Shown here: positions 16,256 to 19,072 of the stretch, piece after piece | Numbering within the stretch: position 1 is the stretch's first letter | How the letters are laid out: every line of letters begins with the position of its first letter | Assembly: GCA_021798235.1 (NCBI GenBank) | Contig: JAJZMO010000134.1 | Coordinates: forward strand, 1-19,072 | Direction: 5' to 3' | DNA: 19,072 bases | Origin: Acidobacteriota bacterium | GTDB taxonomy: Bacteria > Acidobacteriota > Terriglobia > Terriglobales > Acidobacteriaceae | Position numbers and translations under genes: made by a program | Notes under the pieces: model-generated | Told to the model about the DNA's origin: nothing | Seen by the model: only the letters and a program-made list of their open reading frames with translations | The model's database searches: none

Positions 16256-17137
16256 ATGGTGAAAGGCATCACTCTGGTGCGCTCTGTGGGCGAACCAGAC
16301 CTCTTTGACAAGCTCGCGGATTTTTTCTCTGCCCTCGGCTTTGAGCCGGGCAAGGGTTGGCAAGACGGCCAGGGACGCGGTGCGCCCTTTCTTGCCCCCA
16401 TTGGAAATCTGGAGATCATCCACGGACGCTTGCCCGCCGCACCTTCGGATATTTTGGTTGAAGTCACCGCGCTGGATTCGGTTCATGCCGTCGCGCTGGA
16501 GTGGCTCAAGAAAAATCATTCCACCGCAGCTGAAGACAGAATCTCCTCCATTGCAGAAACCCATTGGGGTTCGCGTCTGTTTACCGTCGAGCCTGCCCCC
16601 GGCCTCAAGCTGGCCTTTTGGCAAAGTGAAAATCCGCTGCACGGCATCCCGCTGGCGATGGAAGGCGATCTGTCCGCACACGACATGCGCTTTGGCATCG
16701 TCGTCGCGCGCTGGAATGCCGTCATCACCGACCGGCTTCTTCAAGGCGCGCTGGATGCTTTGCTGCGCAGTGGTGCGGCCATGCACAATCTGCGCATCGT
16801 TCGCGTTCCCGGAGCTTGGGAGATTCCCTCTGCCGCCCGCACCCTGGCCACCACGCAATCCCTGGACGCCATCGTGACCCTGGGCTGCCTGCTGCGTGGA
16901 GAGACTGCGCACTACGAGGCCATCTATAACGAGGTCGCACGCGGCATCGGGCAAAGTCAGCAGGAAACCAGAATTCCCCACAGCTTTGGGGTGCTCACCT
17001 GCGATACGTTGGAACAGGCGCTGGATCGCGCCGGTCTGAAGCTGGGCAATAAAGGATTTGAAGCGGCCATTGCCGCCATCGAGATGGTTTCCCTGCATAA
17101 AAAAATCTCTGACACCTCTGCACAAGGCAAGGCTTAG
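16256..17137 (+). CDS. ribH: 6,7-dimethyl-8-ribityllumazine synthase fused to an N-terminal VOC domain
   Basis: A 293-residue two-domain protein. Residues 1 to about 130 resemble a VOC/glyoxalase-like domain: GITLVRSV, FFSALGFEPG, DILVEVTALDSV, then HWGSRLFTVEPAPGLKLAFWQ. Residues 135-293 are a complete lumazine synthase, which joins the pyrimidinedione and dihydroxybutanone phosphate in riboflavin synthesis. Its motifs are RFGIVVARWN, VPGAWEIPSAAR, LGCLLRGETAHYEAIYNEVARG with catalytic-type H219, FGVLTCDTLEQALDRAG and LGNKGFEAAIAAIEM. The ATG at 16256 has no clear Shine-Dalgarno sequence; a GTG at 16241 would add five residues. M135 (ATG at 16658) sits where free-standing RibH proteins begin. 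nusB follows after one base. The RibH call is firm; the VOC call is by pattern only, and its function is unknown. Confidence 0.88.
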   Translation: MVKGITLVRSVGEPDLFDKLADFFSALGFEPGKGWQDGQGRGAPFLAPIGNLEIIHGRLPAAPSDILVEVTALDSVHAVALEWLKKNHSTAAEDRISSIAETHWGSRLFTVEPAPGLKLAFWQSENPLHGIPLAMEGDLSAHDMRFGIVVARWNAVITDRLLQGALDALLRSGAAMHNLRIVRVPGAWEIPSAARTLATTQSLDAIVTLGCLLRGETAHYEAIYNEVARGIGQSQQETRIPHSFGVLTCDTLEQALDRAGLKLGNKGFEAAIAAIEMVSLHKKISDTSAQGKA

Positions 17138-17138
17138 C

Positions 17139-17582
17139 ATGGGCAAGCGCCGCAAATCCCGCGAACTGGCCATGCAGATGCTCTTTCAGCTCGACATTGG
17201 CCGCCACACTCCGGATGAGGTGCGCCGCACCTTTTGGCAGTCCCGCACCACCACGGACATGGATGCCCGCGGCTTTGCCGAAGACATCTTTCGCATTGCC
17301 ACCGAGCGCCAGGAAGAGATTGATGCCTGCATTCAGCAGTTGAGCACGAATTGGCGTTTGGAGCGCATGCCGGCTGTCGATCGCAACCTGTTGCGCGCGG
17401 CCATTGCCGAGATGCTGGGCTTCCCCGGCACACCGCTGCCCATCATCATTGACGAAGCATTGGAGGTGGCCAAGCTCTACGCCGCGCCGGAATCGATTTC
17501 TTTCTTGAATGGAATTCTGGATGCAGCCGCGCGCACGCTACCGCGTCCCATCAAACAATTGAACCCCAAGCAGCCCGCGTAA
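17139..17582 (+). CDS. nusB: Transcription antitermination factor NusB
   Basis: A 147-residue protein, close to the usual 139 or so. NusB binds boxA RNA with NusE (S10) and supports antitermination, chiefly of rRNA operons. The N-terminal basic helix MGKRRKSRELAMQMLFQLDI is characteristic. Also typical are NWRLERMPAVDRNLLRAAIAEML and the C-terminal PLPIIIDEALEVAKLYAAPESISFLNGILD. The ATG at 17139 is chosen over an in-frame start at 17058 because the family begins here and AAGG lies 7-8 bases upstream. It starts one base after the ribH stop, so the pair is probably translationally coupled; ribH-nusB adjacency is common in bacteria. Confidence 0.97.
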   Translation: MGKRRKSRELAMQMLFQLDIGRHTPDEVRRTFWQSRTTTDMDARGFAEDIFRIATERQEEIDACIQQLSTNWRLERMPAVDRNLLRAAIAEMLGFPGTPLPIIIDEALEVAKLYAAPESISFLNGILDAAARTLPRPIKQLNPKQPA

Positions 17583-17600
17583 ATTCAGCCTCGTTCGACA

Positions 17601-17634
17601 AGAAAAAGGCCCTGCATCCGCAGGGCCTTTTTCT
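17601..17634. terminator. Bidirectional intrinsic terminator after nusB
   Basis: A perfect 15-bp stem (17601-17615 with 17620-17634) and the loop ATCC. The right arm ends in five T residues, and the left arm starts with a run of A residues, so it reads as a U-tailed hairpin on both strands. It lies 18 bases past nusB and 17 bases past the end of the opposing gene at 17651. Confidence 0.9.
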
Positions 17635-17650
17635 GTTCTGTGCCAAGTGT

Positions 17651-19072
17651 CTATTCCACCTGACGCGGGCGTGCGGCCATAAAGAAGACCGGCACCGGCT
17701 TGTTATTCGCATCAGTCAAATTGGGGTTGATCTGCTGGGAATCCGTCAGCGTGTTTGTGTTGATGAGGTGAATCAGGTCGTCCTGATCCGTGCTCACATA
17801 GAACGTATTCGTGTCCGGGCTAAAGATGCCGGCGATCGGAGCACCCGCCGTGCCTTGCAACTGCAGGCCTTGCAATGTACCGCCTCCCGTAGCGGGCACT
17901 GTGTACGCTGGCAGAATTGTATTGCCGCTTGTACCCGGCGCGTTGGAGTAGAAGGTGACAAAGGCCAAACCCGATGTGGGGGATGGCAACACCTGACTGA
18001 TGTTGGCAATGCTAGGAACGTTCAGTGTGGACAAGTACGGCGTGCCCGCAACGTTGGGCGTAGTGCCAAATTGCAAATTACCTGTCTGCGGACAAGCTCC
18101 AGAAGGAATGGTTACGTTGATGTCTGTGAATGTCAGGCTGCCCGTGCCCGCATTGGCCGTAGCTCCCAAGATGTGATGTCCGTCGGTCGTGCTGGCCACC
18201 TGATCGATATTCGCGGTCACTGCGCCCACGGGCGGATAGTAGTTCGTAGGATTGACTGCGGTATTGGGATTGGTACTCGTGTTGTTTGGCCCCGTGGCGC
18301 AATAGCTAAATGCGGTGGTCTCCGCTGCTCCTGCAGACGCGGTGTAGATTCCAACCCCCGGAACGGTCACCGTGTTGCTGGGTACCGGTACGGTTTCCGT
18401 CGCTGGCGATGATGCCGGGCAGTTTGTTGCCGGATTGGCACCATTGTCTGTGCAAGCGTGCCAGCCGGTGAAGCGGGAGTAAACAAACAACGTAGCCGCA
18501 TTCGGAGTGTTGGCCGCTGGCGGGTTCGAATACGTGATGTAGAGCGTCTGACTATCTTCCGTAAAGTTGGCCGTGTAGGGTGGATTCACTTCCCCGCCAA
18601 GATACTGCGTGGAAAATATAGGATTGGTCACACCCGCCGGATAAATGGGTACATCGTTGGCATCACAGGCGATCGTTGGCCCGGGCGCAGGAAACTGAAG
18701 GGATGTCTTCGCACTCGGATCATACAAGTAAAACAACTGCCTGCAAGGATCATGAATCACCACCATCGTATTGTCCGGGGAAACCGCTAAAACCGTCCCT
18801 GGAACGGAAGTATCCTGCTGATTCAGAAATTCCTTGGCTGTATCCACCTCCATCAACTCTGTTGCGGATCCAAAGTACAACGTGGTCCCTTGCTGATTCA
18901 ACACCATGGAATTGGGTAGATAGGGCAACTTCACCGGCAAGGTGACCGTTCCCACCAAGAAATCGATCGGAATATACCCGTACGATTGTGGACTGGCCAA
19001 GTAAAGAATGGTCGAGCTGGGCCCGGGCGAGTGAACGCTCACGGGATTGCTGGTAATTGGCATTCCCGTGCC
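17651..19072 (-). CDS. Beta-propeller (YVTN/WD40-like) secreted protein, 5' end outside the window
   Basis: The frame stays open to the right edge, so the start lies beyond it and the ATG at 19063 need not be real. The 470 residues visible from there are Thr/Asn/Pro/Gly-rich with few charged residues, as in secreted proteins. Propeller blade-like repeats are visible: NSMVLNQQGTTLYFGSATEL, then VLAVSPDNTMVVIHD, then ANFTEDSQTLYITYS, then GHHILGATANAGTGSLTFTD, then IAGIFSPDTNTFYVSTDQDD. The C-terminus (VFFMAARPRQVE) ends just before the terminator at 17634. Acidobacteria encode many such proteins, often with Ig-like domains before the propeller, but that part is not visible here. No enzymatic motif is seen, and the role (binding, surface or carbohydrate-related) is unknown. 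Confidence 0.75.
   Translation of the reverse strand, partial: GTGMPITSNPVSVHSPGPSSTILYLASPQSYGYIPIDFLVGTVTLPVKLPYLPNSMVLNQQGTTLYFGSATELMEVDTAKEFLNQQDTSVPGTVLAVSPDNTMVVIHDPCRQLFYLYDPSAKTSLQFPAPGPTIACDANDVPIYPAGVTNPIFSTQYLGGEVNPPYTANFTEDSQTLYITYSNPPAANTPNAATLFVYSRFTGWHACTDNGANPATNCPASSPATETVPVPSNTVTVPGVGIYTASAGAAETTAFSYCATGPNNTSTNPNTAVNPTNYYPPVGAVTANIDQVASTTDGHHILGATANAGTGSLTFTDINVTIPSGACPQTGNLQFGTTPNVAGTPYLSTLNVPSIANISQVLPSPTSGLAFVTFYSNAPGTSGNTILPAYTVPATGGGTLQGLQLQGTAGAPIAGIFSPDTNTFYVSTDQDDLIHLINTNTLTDSQQINPNLTDANNKPVPVFFMAARPRQVE

Overview
The window looks like chromosomal DNA of an acidobacterium (class Terriglobia, Acidobacteriaceae-like). This rests on family resemblance: an unnamed secreted protein family at 9904, a coiled-coil porin, a secreted beta-propeller protein and the style of the efflux operon. 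No rRNA or other marker gene is present, so the placement is an inference. I see no mobile element, CRISPR array, tRNA or rRNA.

Layout. (1) 1-417: the possible 3' end of a gene entering from the left, then the leader of an efflux operon. (2) 418-6488, plus strand: a tightly coupled tripartite RND export operon of periplasmic adaptor, inner-membrane RND permease and TolC-like outer-membrane channel. The first two genes abut, the last two overlap by one base, and a 16-bp hairpin follows. (3) 6570-8582: an array of eight 7-bp TTCAY-type repeats phased at 11 bp, as PhoB/PhoP sites are. It lies directly upstream of a coiled-coil outer-membrane porin gene that ends in a strong intrinsic terminator. 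(4) 8594-8728: an intergenic element of two long hairpins and a flanking direct repeat. (5) 8811-10803: a divergent pair, a secreted TPR-like protein (minus) and a secreted acidobacterial protein of unknown function (plus). (6) 10876-11832: an NAD-dependent D-2-hydroxyacid dehydrogenase. Its end overlaps by 7 bp, tail to tail, the end of (7), a minus-strand cluster of crotonase, small lipoprotein and a 977-residue FAD/Fe-S D-2-hydroxyacid oxidoreductase (16166 down to 11826). (8) 16256-17582, plus strand: ribH fused to an N-terminal VOC (glyoxalase-like) domain, then nusB one base later, ended by a perfect 15-bp hairpin that can also serve the opposing gene. (9) 17651-19072, minus strand: a secreted beta-propeller protein whose start lies beyond the window.

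How the parts work together. The RND operon should build one envelope-spanning export pump. The porin is a separate unit, probably induced by a PhoB/OmpR-family regulator, perhaps under phosphate limitation. The two 2-hydroxyacid enzymes that meet tail to tail could run opposite reactions on related substrates. The ribH-nusB pairing is a common bacterial arrangement, but the VOC domain fused to lumazine synthase is not. The phased repeat array and the VOC-RibH fusion deserve the closest second look.
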